NCBI GenBank assembly: GCA_001789045.1
Contig: MFYG01000012.1
Location: 1-35,523 of the forward strand
Direction: 5' to 3'
Length of the DNA: 35,523 nucleotides
Source: Candidatus Peribacteria bacterium RIFCSPLOWO2_12_FULL_55_15
Lineage (GTDB): Bacteria; Patescibacteriota; Gracilibacteria; Peribacterales; Peribacteraceae
The notes under the pieces were generated by a model. The model did no database searches. It saw only the letters and a program-made list of their open reading frames with translations, and was not told the origin of the DNA. The position numbers and the translations under genes are program-made. Positions 1 through 7,837 of the stretch are shown in pieces (position 1 is the stretch's first letter; every line of letters begins with the position of its first letter).

Positions 1-2
1 TC

Positions 3-296
3 CAAGAAACACAGGCACCTCTATTACCCCCTCCACCACAGCAGCAACGGCAAGCTGCCCCAGTTCAACAACCCCAAGAAATTAGGCAGCCACAAGTGGA
101 CGCCGTCCCCTTATTTCCCCTCGTCCAACCTGTCCGAGAAATGCCGGCTCAACCTGCTCCCCAAGCTCGACCTGTTCAACCTGCTCCCCCAAATCCCAAA
201 CCACGAAGGTTACCGCCTAGTTTTCAAGAACAGTCTCTTATAGGTAAGTTTTACAATTCTGTAAAAACATTCTTTTCCGGCTTCCTGAATAGATAA
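3..296 (+). CDS. C-terminal part of a Pro/Gln-rich protein (5' end outside window)
   Basis: The frame is open from the window edge to TAA at 294-296 and no ATG is needed inside it, so this is the 3' end of a longer gene. The visible 97 residues are dominated by proline, glutamine and alanine (runs such as LLPPPPQQQ and PVQPAPPNPKP). They end in a short conventional segment, SLIGKFYNSVKTFFSGFLNR, that could form an amphipathic helix. Pro/Gln-rich stretches of this kind are usually linkers or cell-wall-spanning regions. No family is recognised. A promoter for the next gene starts 19 bases after the stop, so the two genes are probably transcribed separately. Confidence 0.6.
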   Translation, partial: QETQAPLLPPPPQQQRQAAPVQQPQEIRQPQVDAVPLFPLVQPVREMPAQPAPQARPVQPAPPNPKPRRLPPSFQEQSLIGKFYNSVKTFFSGFLNR

Positions 297-314
297 ACGT
301 GTGTTCACTGGGAT

Positions 315-342
315 TTGCATTTTCCCATAAAAAATGTATAAT
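315..342 (+). promoter_or_regulatory. Sigma-70-type promoter of the secreted Gly/Met-rich protein
   Basis: TTGCAT at 315-320 and a perfect TATAAT at 337-342 are 16 bases apart. The predicted transcript would start near 349, leaving a leader of about 30 bases before the ATG at 380. The leader has no Shine-Dalgarno sequence but contains AACACACAT, which also occurs in the leader of the related gene at 29053-30918. Confidence 0.65.
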
Positions 343-379
343 ATACATGTCACATTTATTTCCTAACACACATACCTCT

Positions 380-1429
380 ATGAATAGACAATCACAGCAA
401 CTCGTCGTTGCAGGCGTCGTTGCTTTCCTGACCTCGGGGGTCATCACCCTCGCAGGTTTAAGCACGGCACAGATGTCCATGCCTCCGATGGATGGCGGCG
501 GGGGCGGTGGTTACATGCCTCCTGCCTGGGGAGGCGATATGGGGGGAGGCGGGGGATTCCAGGGAGGTGATATGCAGGGAGGCGGGGGATTCCAGGGAGA
601 CGGTATGGATTTCCAGAGAGATGGAGCAACATTCCAGAAAGATGGGGCCGGATTCCGTCCGGGTGCTCCGGATTTCGAAGGGGAAACGGGGGCTGATCGT
701 GGTTTCAGCAAAGGCTTTGAAGGGAAGGAGGGGATGGAACGCGCCGGCGGGAGATTTGAACGCAAGCCTATGGGAGGATCAGATAACATGAAACAGTTCG
801 GTGGACAGAAGATGCAAGGCGAAGGAGAGGATGGGGTCTTTGGTAAGGGCACAAGCTACCCCATGAAGGGTGGGCAGGGAGACAAGGATGGAATCTTCGG
901 CAAAGGGGGCCACTCTATGAAGGGTGCAACAGGAGGATTCAATGGTGAGGATGGTCCACGCTTCGATATGAATGACTTCGATCAGTTTGTTCCAAAGAAA
1001 AGCAGCGCGAACGTCGACTCCTTACTCGATAGCCTGCCTGAAAGCGATAGTGACGCCGCCTCCACATTGACGGCGGCACAGGAGAGTAAGGTGGAGAAAA
1101 CACTCGATAAAGCAGACGCTGCAGAGGAAAAGGCAACGAGCGGATTGCAGAAGATATTTGCGAAGAAGCCGACGAAGTCTGCGGCAACGAAAGCAACGAA
1201 CCACATTCTAACACTGGTGAAGCAGTGGGTGAGTGTTCAGAAACTCGCGGATGGTCTCGGTGATTACGAGAGCGATGTTGTTGACCACGCAGAGGGTTCC
1301 GCTGCATCATTCTCCAACACTATCGTCGAGGCATGCGACGCAGCCAGTGACTTCTTCGATGGTAAATGGAAGGGGGAAGCGGTATGTGACAAAGTCATGG
1401 ATCAGATGGATGTAGTGGGAGAGGAATAA
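380..1429 (+). CDS. Secreted Gly/Met/Phe-rich low-complexity protein
   Basis: This is a 349-residue protein. I chose the ATG at 380, not the longer open frame from 299, because it follows the promoter at 315-342 and begins directly with a signal peptide (MNRQSQQLVVAGVVAFLTSG, ending near LAGLSTAQ). Residues 35-210 are low-complexity: Gly-rich repeats with Met, Phe, Gln, Asp and Lys, such as GGGGFQG and FGKG. About residues 220-349 are more ordinary, acidic and Ala-rich, probably helical, with two Cys (in VEACDAAS and EAVCDKV) that could form a disulfide. The leader resembles those of the proteins at 27540-28790 and 29053-30918, so I infer a family of exported surface proteins. No known domain is recognised. 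A strong terminator follows, so the gene is probably monocistronic. Confidence 0.8.
   Translation: MNRQSQQLVVAGVVAFLTSGVITLAGLSTAQMSMPPMDGGGGGGYMPPAWGGDMGGGGGFQGGDMQGGGGFQGDGMDFQRDGATFQKDGAGFRPGAPDFEGETGADRGFSKGFEGKEGMERAGGRFERKPMGGSDNMKQFGGQKMQGEGEDGVFGKGTSYPMKGGQGDKDGIFGKGGHSMKGATGGFNGEDGPRFDMNDFDQFVPKKSSANVDSLLDSLPESDSDAASTLTAAQESKVEKTLDKADAAEEKATSGLQKIFAKKPTKSAATKATNHILTLVKQWVSVQKLADGLGDYESDVVDHAEGSAASFSNTIVEACDAASDFFDGKWKGEAVCDKVMDQMDVVGEE
544..599 (+). repeat. Direct repeat, 23 bp with 33-bp period, coding
   Basis: A 23-base sequence beginning GGGAGGCGGGGG and ending TTCCAGGGAG occurs at 544-566 and again at 577-599. The 33-base period keeps the frame and yields an 11-residue repeat (GGGGFQGxxM type) in the secreted protein. 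It looks like a recent in-frame duplication. Confidence 0.85.
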
Positions 1430-1450
1430 TTCTTCTCTTGTGTCCAAAGA

Positions 1451-1483
1451 AAACCACCCAGCGCATGCGCTGGGTGGTTTTTG
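1451..1483 (+). terminator. Rho-independent terminator, perfect 30-bp palindrome
   Basis: Positions 1451-1480 form a perfect palindrome (left arm AAACCACCCAGCGCA, right arm its exact complement) followed by a short T stretch. It lies 21 bases after the secreted protein stop. The A-rich left edge means it could work in both directions. Confidence 0.85.
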
Positions 1484-1586
1484 CAGTAGAGAGGCTGTTG
1501 ACTGATATCTATACTATGGCAATCTATGTTTCAAGCAGTTCTCGCTCTTTACATCATCGGCTTTAACGCACCCAGGAGGATTTGTC

Positions 1587-3491
1587 ATGACCAGTTCCAG
1601 AATTGTCGTTGTACTCATGAAACCCACGCACTACGACGAAGATGGCTTCCCGTACCGCTTTCTGCGCGGCGTGTTGCCAAGTAACAGCCTCGCCGTGATG
1701 TACGCGCTCACGCGCGATGCGCTCGACCGGATTCTTCCAGCGCACATCGCGCGGGAAATCCACGTCCTCGAGGACGGCATCGAACGACACGCGCGGCAGC
1801 TTGAGCGGCTCCGGCAGCGGTTCCCTGAGCAGGGAACGCAGCTCATCGTCGCCATGGTCGGCGTGCAGACCGCGCAATTCCCGCGCGCCTGCGATCTCAT
1901 CGATCGTTGGCAGAAGCGCGGCGCTGTCTGCGCCATCGGCGGCTTCCACGTCTCCGGATCGGTGGCCACGATGTTCGATGGCATCAACGACCGCCGCCGC
2001 ACCGCTATTCCATGTCCGCATGTGATGCCTTCTGAACTTCAGACGCTCATGGACAATGGCGTCGTGGTGTTTGCAGGAGAGGCTGAAGACCTTTGGACGG
2101 AAGCGCTCCGCGACATCATCGCTGGGAGCCCCAAGGCGCTCTACCGCGGCGGCTCCCCGACGCTCGCGACCGCACCTCTCCCTGAGTACCCGCCGGGATA
2201 CTTCTCTGGGAGCTTCGTCACGAAAATACGGACATTCGACATCGGCCGGGGCTGCCCATTCCTATGTAGTTTCTGCTCTGTCATCAATGTACATGGACGC
2301 CTGTCACGCTGCAGGAGCCCCGATACCATTCTGACCGCAGTGCAACATCTATGCCTGAAGGATGGGAAAGCGACGTTTTTCTTCACAGACGACAACTTCG
2401 TACGAAGTCCCGTGTGGGAGGAAATCCTCGACGGACTCATTGCACTGCGGAAAAACGGCTGCGACGTGAGCTTTATGGTCCAGGCGGACCTCGCATGCCA
2501 CAAGATTCCACGCTTCCTCGCAAAGCTAGGGCAGGCTGGCTGCAGTCAGATCTTCATGGGCGTGGAGTCCGTGAATCCAGAGAATCTACTGGCTGTCGGG
2601 AAGCGACAGAATAACGTCGCTGAGTACGAACACATGTTGCGCGCGTGCCACGATCACGGCATCGCCGTGCACGCGGGCTACATCATCGGATTTCCCGCCG
2701 ACACGTCGGCATCCGTGGCGCACGACGTGGAAACTCTGAAAGCGCTCGGCGTCGATCAGGCGTCGTTCTTTATCCTCACACCGATCCCCGGGAGCGAGGA
2801 CCACGCGCGCATGGTGGCAACAGGCAGAGTAATCGATCCGGACTTCAATGAGCAGGATTCCTTCCACCCCGTTTTTGAGCATCCGCTGATGACCCGTGCC
2901 GAGTGGTTCGCGGCCTACGGGCGCGCATGGCGGCAGTTCTACAGTATCCCGCATATGCTCGCCGCGCTCGGGCGGTGTCTCACGCGCACGGCGCGGTTCT
3001 ACCTTCTCATCAATTACTTCTGGTACCGCTGGTCTGTGGTAACGGAGGGGGCCCACCCCATGCTCTCCGGCTTTTACCGGATACGGCCGTACCGTGACCG
3101 CAGGCCGGGAGCTCCGTACCTTCCGTACCGTCGGTATTGTATGAGCGAAGTGTGGCGCCACATGCGCTACGTAGGACGTTTCTTTGCAGAATTCTTCCGG
3201 TTCCAGTACCTCGTGTTCGAGTCCGAGTATGCGGCGTTGCCAACAGAGGTACAGGAGAAATGGGCCGGACCACTCCGCGGTGTCACAGACTGGTTTCGCC
3301 GCACATTTTGCGTCGCTGCGTCGCGCAAATGGCTCAACGGTTTCTGGCGCACATATGCCGGCAAGCGCTGGCAGTTGCTCTGGAACCCGTTCCCACACGT
3401 CAAGGCGATTCCATTCGCTCTGACAGAAATAATCTATGCGCTGCGCTTCGCCGCACGACTCCCCAAGTTCGTGCGGATGACGACAGCGTGA
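1587..3491 (+). CDS. B12-binding-type radical SAM protein
   Basis: This 634-residue protein has an N-terminal Rossmann-like region (about 1-200, opening IVVVLMKPTHYDEDG, with IGGFHVSG near 118-124) like the cobalamin-binding domain of this superfamily. I see no DxHxxG base-on motif. The radical SAM core follows, with the [4Fe-4S] motif CPFLCSFC (C223, C227, C230). The C-terminal 200 or so residues are rich in Trp, Tyr, Phe and Arg, perhaps for membrane or substrate contact. The family acts on unreactive carbons of lipids or other small molecules, but the substrate cannot be read here. The start is secure: AGGAGG at 1574-1579 sits 7 bases before the ATG, unlike almost every other gene in the window. 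Codon use is visibly richer in G and C than in the neighbours, which with its private terminator suggests transfer. Confidence 0.88.
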   Translation: MTSSRIVVVLMKPTHYDEDGFPYRFLRGVLPSNSLAVMYALTRDALDRILPAHIAREIHVLEDGIERHARQLERLRQRFPEQGTQLIVAMVGVQTAQFPRACDLIDRWQKRGAVCAIGGFHVSGSVATMFDGINDRRRTAIPCPHVMPSELQTLMDNGVVVFAGEAEDLWTEALRDIIAGSPKALYRGGSPTLATAPLPEYPPGYFSGSFVTKIRTFDIGRGCPFLCSFCSVINVHGRLSRCRSPDTILTAVQHLCLKDGKATFFFTDDNFVRSPVWEEILDGLIALRKNGCDVSFMVQADLACHKIPRFLAKLGQAGCSQIFMGVESVNPENLLAVGKRQNNVAEYEHMLRACHDHGIAVHAGYIIGFPADTSASVAHDVETLKALGVDQASFFILTPIPGSEDHARMVATGRVIDPDFNEQDSFHPVFEHPLMTRAEWFAAYGRAWRQFYSIPHMLAALGRCLTRTARFYLLINYFWYRWSVVTEGAHPMLSGFYRIRPYRDRRPGAPYLPYRRYCMSEVWRHMRYVGRFFAEFFRFQYLVFESEYAALPTEVQEKWAGPLRGVTDWFRRTFCVAASRKWLNGFWRTYAGKRWQLLWNPFPHVKAIPFALTEIIYALRFAARLPKFVRMTTA

Positions 3492-3501
3492 GAACTGCCC
3501 T

Positions 3502-3535
3502 GGGGAGACGCACATCGCGCGTCTCCCCTTTTTTT
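3502..3535 (+). terminator. Rho-independent terminator of the radical SAM gene
   Basis: Arms GGGGAGACGC (3502-3511) and GCGTCTCCCC (3519-3528) enclose a 7-base loop and are followed by seven T residues. It lies 10 bases after the gene. Confidence 0.93.
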
Positions 3536-3605
3536 GCTACAACAAACATACTTTTCCTCTCCTGTCCGCCAACCGGTTTGTCGCGCGTGAAGCTCCCCTC
3601 CCTCT

Positions 3606-4116
3606 TCATAGAGGAAGAGTAACACTCGTTTCCTCCTGCATCCGACGCCGGACTTCGGCGGCACGCGGATCAGAGAGTGGCGATCCACACAGCTTCATGC
3701 TTTCAGGCTGGCGCGGGGCTTCCGCGCGGAACCACCGGCGCGTGTGCGGCAGGGAGAGAAATTCCCCCCGCGCGATGCCCTCCATAGAGGAGGGCAACCG
3801 CGAGGCGGTAGCTGTCGGCGATTTCCGGCGGGACGTCGCCGGGGACGAGGGCGGTGCTCTGCGCGGCGCAGAGCGGGAGAGCGTCTGAGAGTTCCGCGAA
3901 GGCGATGAGATCCGCCGTTGCCAGCGCGCGTTCGATTAGCGCGTGCGGCAGGCGCACCCGCCCATCATTCCCCACCTCCGCTCCCGCCCCGGAGAGGATC
4001 TCCCGTGCTTCCGCATGCTCCATGGCAAAGCCATCCTCTTCGAGCAGACGCAGCGCCGCATCAAGGATATTCCGGCGCGTATCCTCTTGCGTGAATGGGG
4101 ACATACTGACATTCAT
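3606..4116 (-). pseudogene. Decayed MttB-family (trimethylamine methyltransferase-like) gene
   Basis: Reading leftwards from ATG 4114-4116, the first 50 or so residues (RRNILDAALRLLEEDG, then AREILSGAGAEV and RVRLPHALIERALATA) match the N-terminal pattern of the MttB superfamily. The sequence then jumps to a pattern normally found far downstream (DVPPEIADSYRLAVALL). Near 3790 the frame changes: the other minus frame (to a stop at 3606) continues with GEFLSLPHTRRWFR, like the family's C-terminal end. So about 170 codons remain of a gene usually near 480, with two internal deletions and a frameshift. MttB-type proteins move methyl groups from quaternary amines to a corrinoid protein. No corrinoid partner gene is visible. 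A longer open frame upstream of 4116 runs through the tRNA gene and is an artefact. Confidence 0.72.
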
Positions 4117-4142
4117 GAGAGCATGGTATGGTACGCATGTCT

Positions 4143-4217
4143 TGGGGAGTAGCCAAGTGGTAAGGCAACGGGCTCTGGACCCGTCATGCGGGGGTTCGAA
4201 TCCCTCCTCCCCAGCCA
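4143..4217 (+). tRNA. tRNA-Gln (anticodon CTG), CCA encoded
   Basis: The acceptor arms TGGGGAG (4143-4149) and CTCCCCA (4207-4213) pair fully, followed by G and an encoded CCA (4215-4217). The D arm contains AGCCAAGTGGTAAGGC. The anticodon arm ACGGG/CCCGT encloses the loop CTCTGGA, giving anticodon CTG for the Gln codon CAG. The T loop is TTCGAAT with a mostly G-C stem. A weak promoter (CTGACA at 4106-4111, TATGGT at 4127-4132, 15-base spacing) is possible. It marks the left edge of the AT-richer restriction-modification island, a common integration position. Confidence 0.95.
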
Positions 4218-4298
4218 TGAACTTTTGGGCTTCACAGAGCCATTTACTAGGGTAAAGACCTTGTTCTAAAGCGACCCATAGTCTTTAGGCTTCGGTGA

Positions 4299-7250
4299 TC
4301 ATTCCTCTTCCATCAACTTCTTGTAGATGAAGTCGAATATGCGAGTTTTGACGTAGTCATCCACTTCCTTGTTTCGGTCGAGCTTTGAATAGAGGTTGTA
4401 ATGGCTATTAAGCATGCCGATTTTCTCATCCTGATACATCTTTTCATAGCGGATCATGGCTGCGTCTTTTGGGTTATTGGTCATGGTTCCCTGCAATTTC
4501 TTATTCTGAAGGAGACGATTGCTCAAAGAATTAAGAATGAGACGGTCGTCTTCGGTAAACTCAGTTCCAAATCGCTCATTTACTTCTTTCAGGATTTTGG
4601 AAAGGAAATCCCGGTCTACATTGCCCCTGCCACGCTTGCTGCCTTCCATTGGTTCCAAGCCTTCGCCATCGATTCCCAATTGAATGGAACCCATCGAAAT
4701 TTTAGGGATTTTGATCGACTCCAGATCAATTTGCTCGAGAACTTCCAATGGTAATTCGGTTGGAATAATCGGCAGTTTCAGCCTGAGGAGACGGAGGAAT
4801 ATATAGAGCTTTTCCAAGCCCGTATCTGTGAACGTAAGAATCTGTGCTAAAAATGCGTACTTCCGGACGTAATCAAGAATCTTTCCACGCAGATTTTCCT
4901 GCCTCTCAGGATCAAGAGCCTTGAAACGTTCGACTATCTGGTCGAGGAAACTGTTGATCGTTCCAGGTGAAGCATCCCGAAGATACATCTTCGCAAGCTC
5001 AGCGACCTCTTGCTCCGTAAAGAGATGTAATTGCAGAATATCGTGCTGAAGATTGTGGAGAAGATTGGCGTCCGTTCCTTCGGAAAGAACAGTGGTTTGG
5101 TAATACGGTTCGAAAGATTTCTTGATGTCATCCGTCTCGTTCACAAAATCCAGTACGAATGCCTCCTCTTTGTCCGGGTGCGTGCGATTCAGACGGCTCA
5201 ACGTCTGCACTGCATTTACCCCGGAGAGCTTCTTATCGACATACATGGCTGTAAGGAGGGGCTGGTCGAAGCCTGTCTGGAATTTCTCCGCAACAATAAG
5301 AAACTTCGATTCCTCCTTCGCAAATTCATGCCCGGTATTCGCCTCTGGAATACCGTTATTCATCCCACTCTCCGTGTAATCCAGTCCGCCGTCGCGCACC
5401 GTGCCCGAGAAGGCCACCAGCGCCTTGATTGGCAAATTACTTTCACGCAGCCAGCTATCCATTGCGATCTTGTAGCGCACGGCATGCAGGCGGGATTTGG
5501 TGACGATCATCGCCTTTGCTTTCCCACCCGTCAGTTTCACGATCTGCGAAAGGAAGTGTTCGCCGATGATTCGCACTTTCATGCCGACCGTATGTTCGTG
5601 CAAATCAACATAATTCACCATAAGCCTCTGGGCTTGGGATTTTTGATATTCCGGGTCATCTTGAGCCTTTTTCAAAAGATTGAAGTACGTCTTGTAGGTC
5701 GTGTAATTCTTGAGGATATCAAGAATGAATCCTTCCTCAATGGCTTGTCGCATGGAGTACACACTGAACGGCACAAAGCTTCCGTCAGCCTGCTTTTCTC
5801 CGAAAAGCTCCATCGTCTTCTGCTTTGGTGTCGCTGTGAAAGCGAAGAAGCTGACATTCGACAGGCTCCCGCGACTCTGCATCTCTTTGAGGATCTGATC
5901 CTCAAAATCCGCCTCGTGCATGGCCTCGTCCTCTTTTTCTGCCTTCTCCAAGGTCGTTGAGAGCACTTGCTTGAGGCTTTTGGTACTTTCACCCGATTGC
6001 GACGAATGCGCCTCGTCAACGATCACTGCAAAGCGTTTGCCGGGTAGCTGGCCGATATCCGCGACGATCACTGGGAATTTCTGCAACGTCGTGATGATGA
6101 TTTTCTCTCCGGCTTCCAATGCGCTCTTGAGTTCCTTCGATCCCTCCGTGATCGGCTTTACTACTCCAAGCACCTGCTCGAATTGTTGTACTGTCTCGCG
6201 CAATTGACGGTCGAGGATCCGCCTATCCGTAATGACGATGATCGAATCGAAGATTTTCTGATTCTGTGCATCATGAAGCTCTGCCAAATGGTGCGATGTC
6301 CATGCAATGGTATTGCTCTTGCCGCTTCCCGCACTGTGCTCGATCAAGTACTTCTGCCCCGCACCCTTGCTTCGTGCATCGGCAATGAGCGACCGTACGG
6401 TTTGTAACTGGTGGTAGCGAGGGAAAATCAGCTTCTCTTTGCGGGTGGTTTTTCCCTTTGCATCCGTCTCATCAATTTTCTGCAAATGCATGAATCGCCC
6501 GATGATTTCGAGAATCGTTTCCCTGCTCCAGATGTCCTCCCACATGTAGGCTGTCTTGTATTCCCCCTCGCGAACAGTGTTACCTGCACCTCCATTATTG
6601 CCCTTGTTGAAGGGGAGAAAATACGTGCGTAGTCCCTCCAGCTTCGTCGTCATACGTACTTCCTCAGTATCCACGGCCATGTGTACCAAGCAGCGGCCGA
6701 AAGACAGGAGCTTCTCCTTGGGATCGCGGTCAGTTTTGTACTGCTTCATGCCTTGCAGAATCGACTGCCCGGTGAGCTGATTTTTGAGTTCCACGCTGCA
6801 GAATGGCAGTCCATTGAGAAACAACACCATGTCGACGCAATTTTCGTTCACCACCGAATACTTGAGCTGGCGCATGACGCTCAGAATGTTTGCCTCAAAA
6901 AGCTGCTCAATCTCTTCGTTCCGTGAGGATGTGGGCTGGAAGTAGGCAAGTCGGAAAAAGCAGCCGTTGTCCTTGATACCATTACGTAGGACTTCGAGTA
7001 GTCCCCGTGCGGTAATTTCCTCATCCAGACGCTTGAAGAATTTTTCTTCCAGCAGATCGCCATGATGCTCCACGAGCTTCGCCCATTCGTCCGGCTGTGT
7101 CGCTGCGATGAACTGCTTCAGAAGGTCACGATCCACGCACAGCGCTTTATCGTAGTACTCGTGTGCGGAGCGTTTGAGGAAGCCCCTTTCTTTGATCAGG
7201 AATTTCTCGATGTGTGCTTCGAAGCCGGATTCGCGAAGGTTAGTAGCCAT
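4299..7250 (-). CDS. hsdR: Type I restriction enzyme, R (HsdR) subunit
   Basis: This 983-residue protein is the DNA translocase and nuclease of a type I restriction-modification complex. The PD-(D/E)xK nuclease is visible as D140 with E154-L-K156 (VELK). The SF2 motor carries Walker A (SAGSGKS, 306-312), the DEAH box (412-415), motif III TATP (472-475) and a motif VI-like QTLSRLNR further on. The length is normal for the family and nothing is missing. I start at ATG 7248-7250, because the family begins about there; the longer open frame to 7322 overlaps the preceding membrane gene. It is the last gene of the hsd operon, only 2 bases after the membrane protein's stop, with no Shine-Dalgarno, so translation probably depends on coupling. 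It converges on the tRNA gene; the 81 bases between hold no clear terminator. Confidence 0.96.
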   Translation of the reverse strand: MATNLRESGFEAHIEKFLIKERGFLKRSAHEYYDKALCVDRDLLKQFIAATQPDEWAKLVEHHGDLLEEKFFKRLDEEITARGLLEVLRNGIKDNGCFFRLAYFQPTSSRNEEIEQLFEANILSVMRQLKYSVVNENCVDMVLFLNGLPFCSVELKNQLTGQSILQGMKQYKTDRDPKEKLLSFGRCLVHMAVDTEEVRMTTKLEGLRTYFLPFNKGNNGGAGNTVREGEYKTAYMWEDIWSRETILEIIGRFMHLQKIDETDAKGKTTRKEKLIFPRYHQLQTVRSLIADARSKGAGQKYLIEHSAGSGKSNTIAWTSHHLAELHDAQNQKIFDSIIVITDRRILDRQLRETVQQFEQVLGVVKPITEGSKELKSALEAGEKIIITTLQKFPVIVADIGQLPGKRFAVIVDEAHSSQSGESTKSLKQVLSTTLEKAEKEDEAMHEADFEDQILKEMQSRGSLSNVSFFAFTATPKQKTMELFGEKQADGSFVPFSVYSMRQAIEEGFILDILKNYTTYKTYFNLLKKAQDDPEYQKSQAQRLMVNYVDLHEHTVGMKVRIIGEHFLSQIVKLTGGKAKAMIVTKSRLHAVRYKIAMDSWLRESNLPIKALVAFSGTVRDGGLDYTESGMNNGIPEANTGHEFAKEESKFLIVAEKFQTGFDQPLLTAMYVDKKLSGVNAVQTLSRLNRTHPDKEEAFVLDFVNETDDIKKSFEPYYQTTVLSEGTDANLLHNLQHDILQLHLFTEQEVAELAKMYLRDASPGTINSFLDQIVERFKALDPERQENLRGKILDYVRKYAFLAQILTFTDTGLEKLYIFLRLLRLKLPIIPTELPLEVLEQIDLESIKIPKISMGSIQLGIDGEGLEPMEGSKRGRGNVDRDFLSKILKEVNERFGTEFTEDDRLILNSLSNRLLQNKKLQGTMTNNPKDAAMIRYEKMYQDEKIGMLNSHYNLYSKLDRNKEVDDYVKTRIFDFIYKKLMEEE

Positions 7251-7252
7251 AG

Positions 7253-7837
7253 TTAAAATAGATGAGAGATCAAAAGAATCAATAAAAGAACAAATGTCGC
7301 TAAACCAATAACCGTGTACCAAAATAAGGCTTTAAGTTTTTTTGCATTGCAATGTTCGGGTATCTCAATATGAGAATACTGATCTCCAAAGATGGATACT
7401 CTCAGAACCAATAGTAGAAGAAAAACCGCAAAATTTCTGAGCCAGTATGCACCGCGTTTGGGCCTCACCATTGGCATATTGTTGTTATCTGCACGAATGT
7501 AAGTCTCTAATAGCTTCAATTTGACGAGCTCTTGATCAATAGCAGAAGTTTTTCCCGCTCTGGAGTCCCAGTTGTTCTTTGTGAGCACATTTTGACATTG
7601 TACATCTGGAGAACTCCATCCTCCCAGCATCCATACATCCATGAACCGATCCGCCTGTGCAATTTCACAATAAATATTTCTCCCTAATGGACGATTACGG
7701 CGAATCAGACGTACAGCGAGGAAAGGGGCCTTGAAAGAAAAAGTGAGCGCAATAATCGCAGGAAGAATCACCAGCGATCCGATCACCAGCCAAAACAGGT
7801 TGATGCCGATGGATGAGAGTGTAAAAGCTTCAGACAT
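7253..7837 (-). CDS. Three-helix membrane protein inside the hsd operon
   Basis: This 194-residue protein is not recognised as a known family. It has one N-terminal membrane helix (about 10-33, from NLFWLVIGSLVILPAIIAL) and two C-terminal ones (about 133-150 and 170-192). A polar region of about 100 residues lies between, with RLIRRNRPLG next to the first helix and a hydrophilic, probably cytoplasmic middle containing one Cys. The ATG at 7835-7837 overlaps the last codons of hsdS by 8 bases, and its stop is 2 bases from the hsdR start. It is therefore an integral part of the operon and is presumably co-expressed with the restriction enzyme. A role in anchoring the complex at the membrane or in abortive infection is speculation. 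Confidence 0.82.
   Translation of the reverse strand: MSEAFTLSSIGINLFWLVIGSLVILPAIIALTFSFKAPFLAVRLIRRNRPLGRNIYCEIAQADRFMDVWMLGGWSSPDVQCQNVLTKNNWDSRAGKTSAIDQELVKLKLLETYIRADNNNMPMVRPKRGAYWLRNFAVFLLLLVLRVSIFGDQYSHIEIPEHCNAKKLKALFWYTVIGLATFVLLLILLISHLF

Noticed and set aside
2586-3515. Minus-strand open frame of 309 codons opposite the radical SAM gene
   Set aside because: The plus strand encodes a well-defined family protein with a strong ribosome site; the antisense has no pattern.
4195-4217. Attachment-site duplication of the tRNA 3' end at the other side of the island
   Set aside because: I looked for a second copy of the T-arm and acceptor sequence up to 15600 and found none by eye.
4117-4218. 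N-terminal extension EEGFEPPHDG of the MttB-like frame
   Set aside because: It is a translation of the tRNA-Gln gene on the wrong strand, a well-known annotation artefact.
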